A stretch of DNA of 64,000 nucleotides from NCBI GenBank assembly GCA_900129675.1, contig FSRD01000001.1, positions 4,329,501 to 4,393,500 on the forward strand, written 5' to 3'. The translations under genes and the position numbers were made by a program. Positions 17,838 to 26,101 of this stretch are shown piece after piece (positions within the stretch are counted from its first letter, which is position 1; each line of letters begins with the position of its first letter). Source of the stretch: Bradyrhizobium erythrophlei. Its GTDB lineage: Bacteria; Pseudomonadota; Alphaproteobacteria; Rhizobiales; Xanthobacteraceae. The notes under the pieces were generated by a model, which did no database searches, was not told the origin of the DNA, and saw only the letters and a list, made by a program, of their open reading frames with translations.

Positions 17838-18830
17838 TCAATCAAAGTCTTTTACCCGGGACTCGTGCTTCCACTCGTCTAGCGAGCTTACCACGTCGTA
17901 TTCGAACCTAAACCCGCTGGCGACCAGGCGCTTCGGCAGGATGTTGGTTGAGAACCATAATTTCCGAATGCGGTCGCGATTGATCCCGGTCTTGATGCCG
18001 ACCTTGTGCAGCATCTCGAACGGAAGGACCGCGAGATTCATGAACCAGACCGGTATGGTCAGCGTCGGCTCCCTGTAGCCGGCGGCTTGAGAGAATGCCG
18101 CGCAGATCTCGCTGATCGTGTAGCGGTGCTCGTAGCAGAAGTTGTAGATCGATACGCCGTCGTTGCGAGCCGCCATGAAAAGCATCGACGAGACCAGGTC
18201 CTTCACATAGCCGCATGATTTGATCGTGTCGCTTCGGCCGGGATAGACGAAAGCCTGTCTTTGCAGCAGTCTCGACAGCCGCGTGAAATTCCCCTGCTCG
18301 TAAAGGCCGTAGATAACGGCGGGGCGAACGATCGTGAGCCGCCTGGCCGCGTCGTCCGATTGCCACAGCAGATGGATGGCTTCGGCCGAGAGCTTGGAAC
18401 GCCCGTAGGCACTGACCGGCGCGGGCTGCGAATCCTCGTCGAGCGGGGCTTCGCTCGGACCGTAGATCGATATCGAGCTGGTGAAGGTGATGTTCCGGCT
18501 ACCGGTTTCCTTGGCAAACCGGCACACGTTCACCGCACCGAGGACGTTGGTGTAGTAATAATCGCCCTCCGGGTGGCCCGGCGTGGTGTGGATCGCCGCC
18601 AGATTGAAAAGGTCGGCAGGCGCTCCTCGCGCGTGCTTTGGATCGACGGGCTCGCGGATATCGTGATGGACATATTCGACGCCGGCAACCTGGGTCCGCG
18701 GCTTGCCGATATCGAGGGCGACGATCCGATCGTAGCTTCCGGACGCGAGGAGCCGGTTCATCAGATGTGTTCCGATGAAGCCGGCACCTCCGAATACGAA
18801 GGCCTGAGTGGGGCTGGACATGCGGCTCAA
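17838..18830 (-). CDS. NAD-dependent sugar epimerase/dehydratase
   Basis: 330 residues of the extended SDR family: FGGAGFIGTHL near 13-23, FTSSISIYGPSE, and catalytic AYGRSK (Tyr and Lys of YxxxK). ATGs at 18830 and 18821 both fit. It acts in the cytoplasm on a nucleotide-linked sugar; the substrate is unclear because the C-terminal half (IPVWFMNLAVLPFEMLHKVG) departs from GalE. It starts 91 bases after the exported protein gene that closes the FkbH-MBOAT group and may be the last gene of that transcript. Confidence 0.8.
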   Translation of the reverse strand: MSRMSSPTQAFVFGGAGFIGTHLMNRLLASGSYDRIVALDIGKPRTQVAGVEYVHHDIREPVDPKHARGAPADLFNLAAIHTTPGHPEGDYYYTNVLGAVNVCRFAKETGSRNITFTSSISIYGPSEAPLDEDSQPAPVSAYGRSKLSAEAIHLLWQSDDAARRLTIVRPAVIYGLYEQGNFTRLSRLLQRQAFVYPGRSDTIKSCGYVKDLVSSMLFMAARNDGVSIYNFCYEHRYTISEICAAFSQAAGYREPTLTIPVWFMNLAVLPFEMLHKVGIKTGINRDRIRKLWFSTNILPKRLVASGFRFEYDVVSSLDEWKHESRVKDFD

Positions 18831-18921
18831 GGCTCGATTCGAGTGAAGGTGCTGAATTCGGTGTGGCAGATTTCCACCACGTGGGACCTTGCAAGGACTG
18901 CGGTTGGTGTTGCACGCGCCA

Positions 18922-19383
18922 TCAATATAACTCGCGGTACTCGTAGCGGAATGAGGTCGAACCCGCAGAGATGCCGAGGATCCTTTGCAACTTCTGATAG
19001 CCGCTCAGCGCAACCGTGATGCAGTCCGAGCTGCCGACATAACAGACCTGAACGTTGATGGATTGGCCGCAAGTGTTGTTCACGGTCACGATCTGATCGA
19101 TGATCTTCGGATTGATGATTTGCGGACGCGTAGATGGATGGACCGATATGCAGGCCGTTCCGTCCGGCGCCTTGTGGCTGGGGGCATATGTACCCTTCAT
19201 CGGCGGGAAAGGATTCGCTGGCATCGGCGACACGCCGGTTCCTCCGTACATTGGCGCCGATGATCTTCCGTAGCCGACGACTTGGGCCTGCGCTGCCGAT
19301 GCGAGAACCAGGGTGCCGAGCGCCAAGCTGCAAGTCATGCGGCTGACGTGGCTGAAATGGCGTGACGTGAAATCGTGGTTCAT
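18922..19383 (-). CDS. Exported protein with a beta-rich Cys-containing domain
   Basis: 153 residues. A long Sec signal is followed by an AQA cleavage site (CSLALGTLVLASAAQAQ, near residue 34). A Pro/Gly-rich linker leads to a domain with VTVNNTCGQSINVQVCY and SSDCITVALSGYQ, which has the look of a small disulphide-bonded beta sandwich. It follows the VOC gene by 32 bases and so seems part of the FkbH-MBOAT operon. No family recognised. It might bind the modified polymer in the periplasm, which is a guess from context. Confidence 0.6.
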   Translation of the reverse strand: MNHDFTSRHFSHVSRMTCSLALGTLVLASAAQAQVVGYGRSSAPMYGGTGVSPMPANPFPPMKGTYAPSHKAPDGTACISVHPSTRPQIINPKIIDQIVTVNNTCGQSINVQVCYVGSSDCITVALSGYQKLQRILGISAGSTSFRYEYRELY

Positions 19384-19415
19384 GCGATCTGCCAGGGCTC
19401 TAGCTGAATCGGCCT

Positions 19416-19865
19416 CTAGGGCTCACTGCCGGTCTCGAGAAGCTCGATCAGGCCGAAACCGGAAACGTGGTGAAACGAGACTTTCTGGCCGCCGAACAGG
19501 ACCGCCGGCGCCGGCGCGCTGACCGGCACGATCTCGATCCCGGATGCGGCCAGCGCACCCAGCGCCTGTTCGGCGTCGGGGCATGCGTAGCACAGGTGAT
19601 AGATCATTGTGCCGTTTCGCTTGATCAGCTTGTCGATCGGCGAGGGACCGTCGCCCGGCCAGATCACTTCGACGTCCGGCATCACGGGGTGATGCCGCAT
19701 GGCGAGGTTAACCCGCTGTACCGGGTCGAAAACGGTGTTTCCCGCGGTGTAGCCGAGTGACGCAAGGTAACGAAAAGCCTCCTCCGGGGATGCGACCGCA
19801 AGTCCGAGGTGATGGAAAGCCAATGCAGCCGATGCCGGCGCGATGTCGTTCGCTGCGCGGTTCAC
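19416..19865 (-). CDS. VOC-superfamily protein (glyoxalase / methylmalonyl-CoA epimerase-like)
   Basis: 149 residues with two beta-alpha-beta-beta-beta halves. Metal-ligand-like positions are visible: FHHLGLAV (His18/19), MIYHLCYAC, and the final GLIELLE glutamate. VOC members isomerise or epimerise small 2-oxo- or 2-hydroxyacyl groups at a metal. GTG start at 19865, six bases after the ACP stop and preceded by GGGG. In this operon it may act on the acyl group carried by the neighbouring ACP, for example by epimerising its alpha carbon; that is inference. Confidence 0.8.
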   Translation of the reverse strand: MNRAANDIAPASAALAFHHLGLAVASPEEAFRYLASLGYTAGNTVFDPVQRVNLAMRHHPVMPDVEVIWPGDGPSPIDKLIKRNGTMIYHLCYACPDAEQALGALAASGIEIVPVSAPAPAVLFGGQKVSFHHVSGFGLIELLETGSEP

Positions 19866-19871
19866 GTCCCC

Positions 19872-20111
19872 TTACGCTTTCTTCTCGATCAGATCGGCGA
19901 ACTCGCCGACATTTTTGAGACTTCCGATCTCGGACGCGGAAAATTTCACGCCGAAGGCCTTGGAGACAGCCAGCACAAGACGGATATGGGACAGGCTGTC
20001 CCAGCCGTCGACGTCGTCGGCGGTGGTTTGCGGCGTGAGGGCCAGATCGTCCTCGTCAAATACGTCCCGAAAAACACCGGTGAGCTTGCTGTAGACTTCG
20101 GCCTTTTCCAT
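19872..20111 (-). CDS. Acyl carrier protein
   Basis: 79 residues, acidic, predicted four-helix ACP. The phosphopantetheine site is GWDSLSH with Ser39. It diverges from fatty-acid ACP (which has GADSLD) and looks like the dedicated carriers of specialised acyl pathways. It lies between the SGNH-type gene (55 bases upstream) and the VOC gene. I expect the FkbH-like protein of this operon to load it and the MBOAT to draw from it, by analogy with DltC and DltB. Confidence 0.9.
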   Translation of the reverse strand: MEKAEVYSKLTGVFRDVFDEDDLALTPQTTADDVDGWDSLSHIRLVLAVSKAFGVKFSASEIGSLKNVGEFADLIEKKA

Positions 20112-20166
20112 TGCGTCATCCTTTGTCGACTGTGTTGGCGGTGCCGGCGCGTGGATCGCAGGCCGG

Positions 20167-21309
20167 TCAGTTACCCGGAGCGGCTGTTGTCACCTGCGCC
20201 GAAGAGCGCAAGGTGGTGACCTTTGGTGAAGATTTGTCAGGTTTCTCCAGGCAGACGAACGAATCCAGCTTTCTCGCCAGCCTGGTCGACCAGACATCGG
20301 CCAGATGCCGCTTGGCATGCACCTCGTCCGAATAGTCCAGATCGTTGTCGAGGTCGTCCATGTTCAGTGAGCTGAAGTTCGGCTGGTCGCCAAACTCCCG
20401 AAGCAGGTCTGTCAGCGCCCGCCGGTAGCTCGGCTGATAGGGGCTTGCTTCGCGATGCCATGCGGGGATCGGAAGGTCGACGAGCACGACCTTCTCCCCC
20501 GAGTCCAGCAGCGCTTGGATGGTCTGTTTCAAGACTTCGACCTGGGTTGGAGAAATATCGCTCGTGCGCCCCATGGTTTCCTTCCAGGATTCCAGCGCCT
20601 TTTGCTTTTCAGCGTCCGACATCACAACGCTTTCGCGCTCGTCGTCAGTGCGTTGGGCGCTGGTGCGGCCGGTGAGCACGAGATTGACGCCGGCCCTGGC
20701 CTCGCGCGCGACCTTCTCGAGCAGCAGGAAAGGTCGGATCGTCATGACGCCCGCGTCCAGCCATTTCGCGGGCAACACCGCGACCGGACCGTCCGGCGTG
20801 CGACGGTAGAAGCCATATCGGTACCGTTCGATATCGACATCGGTCTCGCCGCGATGTCGGTCGCCTTCCGCATACTTCACATCCGAATCGATGAACATGC
20901 CGAACCAGACGCCGATCACGAAGGTGTTCAGCCGGCGTTCCTGATCGCTCTGCACCTCGTGGACCAGATTGACCACCTGCCTGACCTCGGAAATGTTGGC
21001 GCCCCCCATCGCGAGGTTGCTGACCTTGGCGCAGCCGAGGTTCGACTGCACGAGCTTCTGCCGGAATCCGACTCCGGTGTTCGATGCCCCCACCAAGATG
21101 ATCTTCCTGTCCGGGTTGGCCAGCACGCTGCGGCCGAGGAAGACATATTTGGGAACCGTCATGTAAAGCGTTTGTTCCGCAGCCTGGAAATCCCGCGGAC
21201 CGGCGCTCGATGGATCCGGAAAGACGACGAACGACGCGCCGGCGAGCAGCACGTAAAGAAAGGCGAACGACAACAAGGTCAACGCCGACTGCCGAAGGAT
21301 GTATTTCAA
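20167..21309 (-). CDS. Membrane-anchored SGNH/DltD/AlgX-like protein
   Basis: 380 residues from a TTG at 21309, which comes one base after the MBOAT stop and uses AAGGCG in the MBOAT end as ribosome site. One N-terminal helix (ALTLLSFAFLYVLLAGASFVVF) places the rest in the periplasm. SGNH-hydrolase features: VGASNTG (Ser76 nucleophile), AMGGANISEV (Gly and Asn blocks), and DEVH near the C-terminus (Asp328, His331). Such proteins pair with MBOATs in alginate acetylation (AlgJ/AlgX) and D-alanylation (DltD), passing acyl groups to the polymer. The open frame continues upstream inside the MBOAT gene but is not coding there. Confidence 0.75.
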   Translation of the reverse strand: MKYILRQSALTLLSFAFLYVLLAGASFVVFPDPSSAGPRDFQAAEQTLYMTVPKYVFLGRSVLANPDRKIILVGASNTGVGFRQKLVQSNLGCAKVSNLAMGGANISEVRQVVNLVHEVQSDQERRLNTFVIGVWFGMFIDSDVKYAEGDRHRGETDVDIERYRYGFYRRTPDGPVAVLPAKWLDAGVMTIRPFLLLEKVAREARAGVNLVLTGRTSAQRTDDERESVVMSDAEKQKALESWKETMGRTSDISPTQVEVLKQTIQALLDSGEKVVLVDLPIPAWHREASPYQPSYRRALTDLLREFGDQPNFSSLNMDDLDNDLDYSDEVHAKRHLADVWSTRLARKLDSFVCLEKPDKSSPKVTTLRSSAQVTTAAPGN

Positions 21310-21311
21310 TT

Positions 21312-22751
21312 TCAGAACGCCTTGTAGACGAAGTCCGGAGCCTTGTGCAGCAGGGTCGCGACGGCGATGATCGCCATCATCTTGCCTGCCAGGTGCAGAT
21401 TTTTGGTGATCTCGCCGCCCTGGGTCAGCGACAGAGTGAGCGGGATGCGGATCCGAGCCTGGACAAGATCCAGGCTCAACGCCGCCATCCCGAACGCCGC
21501 CGCCACCAGGACGAAGGTGCCCACGACGCCGGCGACGCCAAGCCGCGCCAACAGATAGGTGAATTGAGGCAGTTCGGGGACCCACAGGCAGGTCAGTGCG
21601 AGCACAAAATAGGCAACCGTGAGGCCCCGCGCAAAGTAGATATAGGCGGTGGATCCGGTAAGCGCGCGATAACGCTTCTTGCCCAGGCGTTCGGTGCAGG
21701 CCACCTGCCAGAGTTTGTTGATGCTTGCGCCGGCGCCCATCAGGAGGCCGTAAATGACGAAGACCGCCGTCGTACCGTGCCAGACGCCCATCACGCCGAA
21801 CGTGATGAAGAACGCGAGCACACCCAGATAGGACGTGAGTGCAGGCGAGGGCACCCAGGTCATCAGGAACATCAGGAGCGGGTTGAAGAGATACAACTTG
21901 AACCACTGCGACAGCGTCATGTGCCAGCGCTGCCAGAATTCAAGGAAGCTGCGCGCCGAGAACGGCTTGTCGAAATTCTCCGGCAATGTCTGCCCGAGCA
22001 GGGTTCCGATGCCGATTACGATGTCCATGTATCCCGAAAAATTGAAATACAGATAGATCGTGTAGAGCGATGCGACGGCCGCGTAGACGGCGCACAGCTT
22101 GAGAAGCGGCAGGCCGGCAGGCTGCAGCAGGTGTGGACTGAGGAACGTAAAGGCGTAGTCGGCGGTCGCGGCAATGATGACAAATTTCACATAGCCGGTG
22201 GCGATTCGGGAAAACGCCGCATAGACCACCGACGAGTCGAGCCGAACCGCCGCCTTTCCATCCATCGCGCTGAAATCCTGGTAGCGCTGGATCGGACCTG
22301 AGACGAAGCACAGGAAGTTGCAAGTGAAGCGAAAAAATGCCAGCGGACCAATTCGCTCGGCCAGATCGCCCGACTGCACATCGACCATGATGTGCAGGAT
22401 CCGGAACAGGATGTAGGAAAGCCCGATGGTGAGATAGGGGAACGGAAGCTGACCCAACCCTTCGAAGAACGAGAAGCGCTTCAGGAATACATAGCAGCAA
22501 AGTATCGCGACGACACCCGACGCCAGCACAAGGGACGACTGGCGGAGGTAAAGCGCGGATACGCAGACATAGCCGAGCGCCAGGAAGGCGATCAGCGGCA
22601 ACACCTGCGTGACGTCGGTCAAGTAGCTTGCGATGAAGATGGTATTCGCGGCCCCGAGCACGAACCGTCGGTAGGCGACGGATTCACTGACGTGGAAGGC
22701 GACCACCACCGCGGCAAGAAACGCAAAAAACAGGGGCGACGTCAGACTCAT
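21312..22751 (-). CDS. MBOAT-family O-acyltransferase (AlgI/DltB-like)
   Basis: 479 residues with about eleven membrane helices. The MBOAT signature is seen: FWQRWHMTLSQWF and, about 325 residues in, the invariant histidine in GVWHGTTAVFVIYG. The family moves an acyl group from a cytoplasmic donor across the membrane to a periplasmic acceptor. AlgI is its O-acetylation model and DltB its ACP-dependent model. It is coupled to the SGNH gene and starts 60 bases after the FkbH-like gene. With an ACP in the same operon, a DltB-like use of acyl-ACP is likely. Confidence 0.9.
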   Translation of the reverse strand: MSLTSPLFFAFLAAVVVAFHVSESVAYRRFVLGAANTIFIASYLTDVTQVLPLIAFLALGYVCVSALYLRQSSLVLASGVVAILCCYVFLKRFSFFEGLGQLPFPYLTIGLSYILFRILHIMVDVQSGDLAERIGPLAFFRFTCNFLCFVSGPIQRYQDFSAMDGKAAVRLDSSVVYAAFSRIATGYVKFVIIAATADYAFTFLSPHLLQPAGLPLLKLCAVYAAVASLYTIYLYFNFSGYMDIVIGIGTLLGQTLPENFDKPFSARSFLEFWQRWHMTLSQWFKLYLFNPLLMFLMTWVPSPALTSYLGVLAFFITFGVMGVWHGTTAVFVIYGLLMGAGASINKLWQVACTERLGKKRYRALTGSTAYIYFARGLTVAYFVLALTCLWVPELPQFTYLLARLGVAGVVGTFVLVAAAFGMAALSLDLVQARIRIPLTLSLTQGGEITKNLHLAGKMMAIIAVATLLHKAPDFVYKAF

Positions 22752-22811
22752 GGATGTGAGGCTCGAGGCTGTTCGAAATTCTTGTTCAAGTTTGTCGGCT
22801 ATCTGCTCAGA

Positions 22812-24734
22812 TCAGGCCGGCTCGAACTGCTTCAGCTCACGTTGAACCGCCATCGGCAGATCTTCCAGCTCAACGTCGGTACGGAGCTCCCAGCGGCTGC
22901 TTCCGTCGGCGCCATCGTCGAGGCGGGTGAAGCCCAGCTTGCCATAGTGTTCGCAGACCATCTCGTTTCTGTCGGTCGGAACATAGATGCCCTCCAACGT
23001 CGTGATACCGGCGGCGCGCGCCTGCAATACGATCTCGGCCAGCACTGCCTGTTCGACGCATCGTCCGAGCACCCGGCAGCTCATCAGCCAGCTGTCGATC
23101 GTCCAGGTGTCGCGACGGGTCGCGCGGCAGATGATCACGCAGATGATGCCGTTGTCGCCGAATTTGTCGATCAGCCGCGCATGCAACGTCATGACACCGG
23201 GGTCGCCTTCCAGCTGCTCGACCAAGGATTCGGTGTAACGGCGCGTCGTCAGGTTGAACTGATTGCTCTTGTTGATGAGCTGGGTGACGCGGGCGCGCGT
23301 CGTCCGCTCGAAGACGCCGAAGACGATGCGCATCTCCAGCGACCGCAGGTACGACTTCAGATCGGTCGCCTGGCCCTGTAGGCCGAGCCGGCGCGCATTG
23401 GCCTGGTACATTTCGGCGCGTGCGCGATCTTCCTCGGAGAAATTGATCGCCTCGAAATAGCCGGCCGCGGCCAGCGTGCGGGCGTAGCTCGCCGGATCCG
23501 TATCGAGCTCCGGCACCGCGACCTCCGGAATCTCCTGCCGGATCAGGCCCCGTTCGACCGGATTGTCATCCAGGAAGACGAAGGAATCGAGGCCCAGCGC
23601 GAGCTCTTTGGCGATGGCGCGAATGTTGGTCGCCTTGTCGTTCCAATTGGCCTGGAACACCGCGATATGCTCTTCCTTCAACAGCATGTCCGGATGTTCC
23701 TTGAACGGCCTGCGCGCGACGTTGTCGGTGTTCTTTGAGCTCACCGCGAGCACGATGCCGCGCGCGCGCAATGCCAGCGCGAGCTGCTGTACCGACAGAT
23801 GGGCCTCGCCGGTCGCATCACCCCGCGCCATCTGGATGCCCTCCATGCCGTCGTCGCCAATCACACCGCCCCAGACGGTGTTGTCGAGATCGAGCACGAG
23901 AACACGGCGGCTCTTGCCGCGCAGCGCGCCGATGATGCGCGTGACATGCTCGGCGTAGAGCGGCACGAAGGCGTCCGCGAACGGCAGTTTCGCCAGATTC
24001 CACTGGGCGGGCGAGTGCCAGTCGGCAAGGCCGACCGTCTCGGCGATGCCGGCTACGTCAAGGACCATGTCGGTCGACTGCAGCGCCGCCTGGCAGATCT
24101 TCTGATTGACGCGATCGACCAGATTGCGGGCCGTGCCGGCCAGCGCGCGGTCGAAGGATCCGAATAGCCCCTCGGGCGGCGCGGCGAGCGTTTGCAGGAT
24201 GCACAGTGCGCCGCTGTTGCGCGACACGCCTGCACGGATCGAATCAAGAAGTCCGATTGCCGCGCCAACGGCTTCGGTGGCCAGTTGCTCGTTGCCGGGG
24301 CACGGCTGCAGGGACAGTCCGCGGTGATCGAGCGCAAGCAGGACCGCGTCGGGCCGCGCCTTGTTGAGGAGCGAATCCGGCTGCAGCGCATCCTGCAGGA
24401 ACTGATCATAGGCGCCCGTGACGCATTCGAGCGCAAAACCGTGACGGGCAGCTGTTGCCACCAGCACGGGAACGATCAGATCGAGCGTGCCGTTGCCAAT
24501 CAGGCCAAGGCGAAAGGGTACGAGCGGTGCAAGCGATGCACCGCTGAGTTGCAGCGATCGAATGGTCCGACCCAGCCGCGACAGTTGCCGCTCATCGAGC
24601 GCGTTCGTCGCCAGCGCTCTGATTTTCCTTCCCAAAGCCTCGCCGGAACCGGTTGCCAGTTCTTTGCACTGAGCCGAGAAATCGGCGGGAGGTTTCGGAA
24701 GCCAGGCGAGTTCTCGATATAGCTCTGCGGACAC
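22812..24734 (-). CDS. FkbH-like HAD-IIIC protein, candidate glyceryl/hydroxyacyl-ACP synthase
   Basis: 640 residues, GTG start with AAAGGAAA about eight bases before it. Three parts: an SGNH-like N-terminal region (~70-260, FRLGLIGNGTLDLI), a HAD phosphatase domain (~275-420) with VLVLDLDNTVWGGVIGDDG, SSKNTDNVA and FLDDNPVERG, and a GNAT-like C-terminus (~470-630, WTIDSWLMSCRVLGRCVE). FkbH proteins of FK520-, ansamitocin- and tetronate-type pathways take 1,3-bisphosphoglycerate, dephosphorylate it and load a glyceryl group on an ACP; this protein has the full-length bimodular layout. It opens the operon with the MBOAT, SGNH, ACP and VOC genes. Confidence 0.88.
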   Translation of the reverse strand: MSAELYRELAWLPKPPADFSAQCKELATGSGEALGRKIRALATNALDERQLSRLGRTIRSLQLSGASLAPLVPFRLGLIGNGTLDLIVPVLVATAARHGFALECVTGAYDQFLQDALQPDSLLNKARPDAVLLALDHRGLSLQPCPGNEQLATEAVGAAIGLLDSIRAGVSRNSGALCILQTLAAPPEGLFGSFDRALAGTARNLVDRVNQKICQAALQSTDMVLDVAGIAETVGLADWHSPAQWNLAKLPFADAFVPLYAEHVTRIIGALRGKSRRVLVLDLDNTVWGGVIGDDGMEGIQMARGDATGEAHLSVQQLALALRARGIVLAVSSKNTDNVARRPFKEHPDMLLKEEHIAVFQANWNDKATNIRAIAKELALGLDSFVFLDDNPVERGLIRQEIPEVAVPELDTDPASYARTLAAAGYFEAINFSEEDRARAEMYQANARRLGLQGQATDLKSYLRSLEMRIVFGVFERTTRARVTQLINKSNQFNLTTRRYTESLVEQLEGDPGVMTLHARLIDKFGDNGIICVIICRATRRDTWTIDSWLMSCRVLGRCVEQAVLAEIVLQARAAGITTLEGIYVPTDRNEMVCEHYGKLGFTRLDDGADGSSRWELRTDVELEDLPMAVQRELKQFEPA

Positions 24735-24995
24735 AGCCGTTTCCTTTTCATGGCAACACGGTCATTGCCCGACTTGCTTGCGATTCCCCTCTTTGTTGTT
24801 AGCCACAATCTTTATCCATAATTCGACAGTTTCATGGCGGTTGAATGCGCAGCCACATATCCGAAATTCGATGACACAGTTTCGGCGCTATTCAGATCAG
24901 ATAAGCAACGCGCGTGCCTGCTGAGATAATTCGTTGCCACATTGCGAGAATACGAAATAAGAAACTGGTCTTGGATCATGGGTGAGGAACCCGAA

Positions 24996-26063
24996 GTGAC
25001 GAATGAACTGGTTTTGTCGGTCGTAATCCCCAATCACAATTACGCCGATTATGTAGGCATTGCGGTCAAGAGCGCACTCGACATTCGCTGGCCCAATGTC
25101 GAAGTGATCGTCGTCGATGATGGATCGACGGACAATTCGCTCGATGTTATCAATGGCTACGCCGACAGGATCAACATCATCAGCCAGCCCAATGCCGGCC
25201 AGATGCCGTCTTGCGTCAACGGCTTCCGCCGCTCCACCGGCGACGTGGTGATATTCCTCGATTCGGACGATGCCCTTCATCCGGACATAATGACTGAAAT
25301 AGCGGCAGTCTGGTCCGATGCGGCGAGCAAGTTCCAGTTCCAGATGCGGGTTATCGACGCCAAGGGAAATCCGACGGGCAGCATCCTGCCACAATATTTC
25401 TCACTTCCCACCCCTCATGACATCCGCACATGGGTCACGACGACCGGCGTCTATCCGACGCCTCCGGGGTCGGGCAGCGCGTATCCGCGCTCGGTGGTCG
25501 AGCGAATCTTCGGATTTGAATCTGATTTTGCAGACCGCGCACCCGACAGCTACCTGATCGCAGCGGCGCCCGTCTTTGGCGACGTCATCACGGTTCCAAA
25601 GCCGCTGGTGGATTATCGCGTTCACGGGTTGAATCATGGCGCGCACCTGCATCTGGATGACAGCCGCTTTGCGCGGGAAGTTGACCTGACGCGCCGGCGT
25701 CACAAATTCTTCACGGATGTGGCAAGCAGCGCGGGGATGCGGGTGGATACGGGTGCGCTCAACCGGAATTTGCTGTTCCTGTGCCTGCGCGCGGCGTCGT
25801 GCTCCCTGCGGCCGGACATCCATCCGATCTCGGGCGACAGCGCGACGCAGATCGCGGCCGCCACTTTCAAGGCCCTTGCGTTTCCGCAAGGCTTTTCAAA
25901 GGCGCAGCGAGCGTCGCTGTTCTTGTGGATGATCTTTGCATTGTTCGGGCCGCGCGGCTTTCGCCGTTCCGTGGTGAGCTGGCGCTATGTGCCGACGGCG
26001 CGGCCGCAATTGATGAAGCGAGCGCTTAACCTGCTTCGGGTGGTGAAAAAAGCGCCAGCATAG
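24996..26063 (+). CDS. Glycosyltransferase family 2
   Basis: GT-A enzyme of about 355 residues. Start GTG 24996 is preferred (GTGAGGAAC just upstream); ATG 24978 adds six residues. Motifs: LSVVIPNHNYADYVG, VIVVDDGSTDNS, QPNAGQMPSCVNG and FLDSDDALHP (DxD). The C-terminal third has a hydrophobic stretch (LFLWMIFALFGPRGF) that may associate with the membrane. It probably adds one sugar to the lipid-linked repeat unit in the cytoplasm. It is transcribed divergently from the FkbH-MBOAT operon. Confidence 0.9.
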   Translation: MTNELVLSVVIPNHNYADYVGIAVKSALDIRWPNVEVIVVDDGSTDNSLDVINGYADRINIISQPNAGQMPSCVNGFRRSTGDVVIFLDSDDALHPDIMTEIAAVWSDAASKFQFQMRVIDAKGNPTGSILPQYFSLPTPHDIRTWVTTTGVYPTPPGSGSAYPRSVVERIFGFESDFADRAPDSYLIAAAPVFGDVITVPKPLVDYRVHGLNHGAHLHLDDSRFAREVDLTRRRHKFFTDVASSAGMRVDTGALNRNLLFLCLRAASCSLRPDIHPISGDSATQIAAATFKALAFPQGFSKAQRASLFLWMIFALFGPRGFRRSVVSWRYVPTARPQLMKRALNLLRVVKKAPA

Positions 26064-26101
26064 CCGCATTGCCCGCTGTCTGGTGCGAACATAAATGGCT
26101 T

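Noticed and set aside
21210..23381. Long plus-strand frames antisense to the MBOAT and FkbH-like genes
   Set aside because: They give very charged sequences rich in His, Arg and Asp typical of antisense of GC-rich genes; the minus-strand products have clear families.
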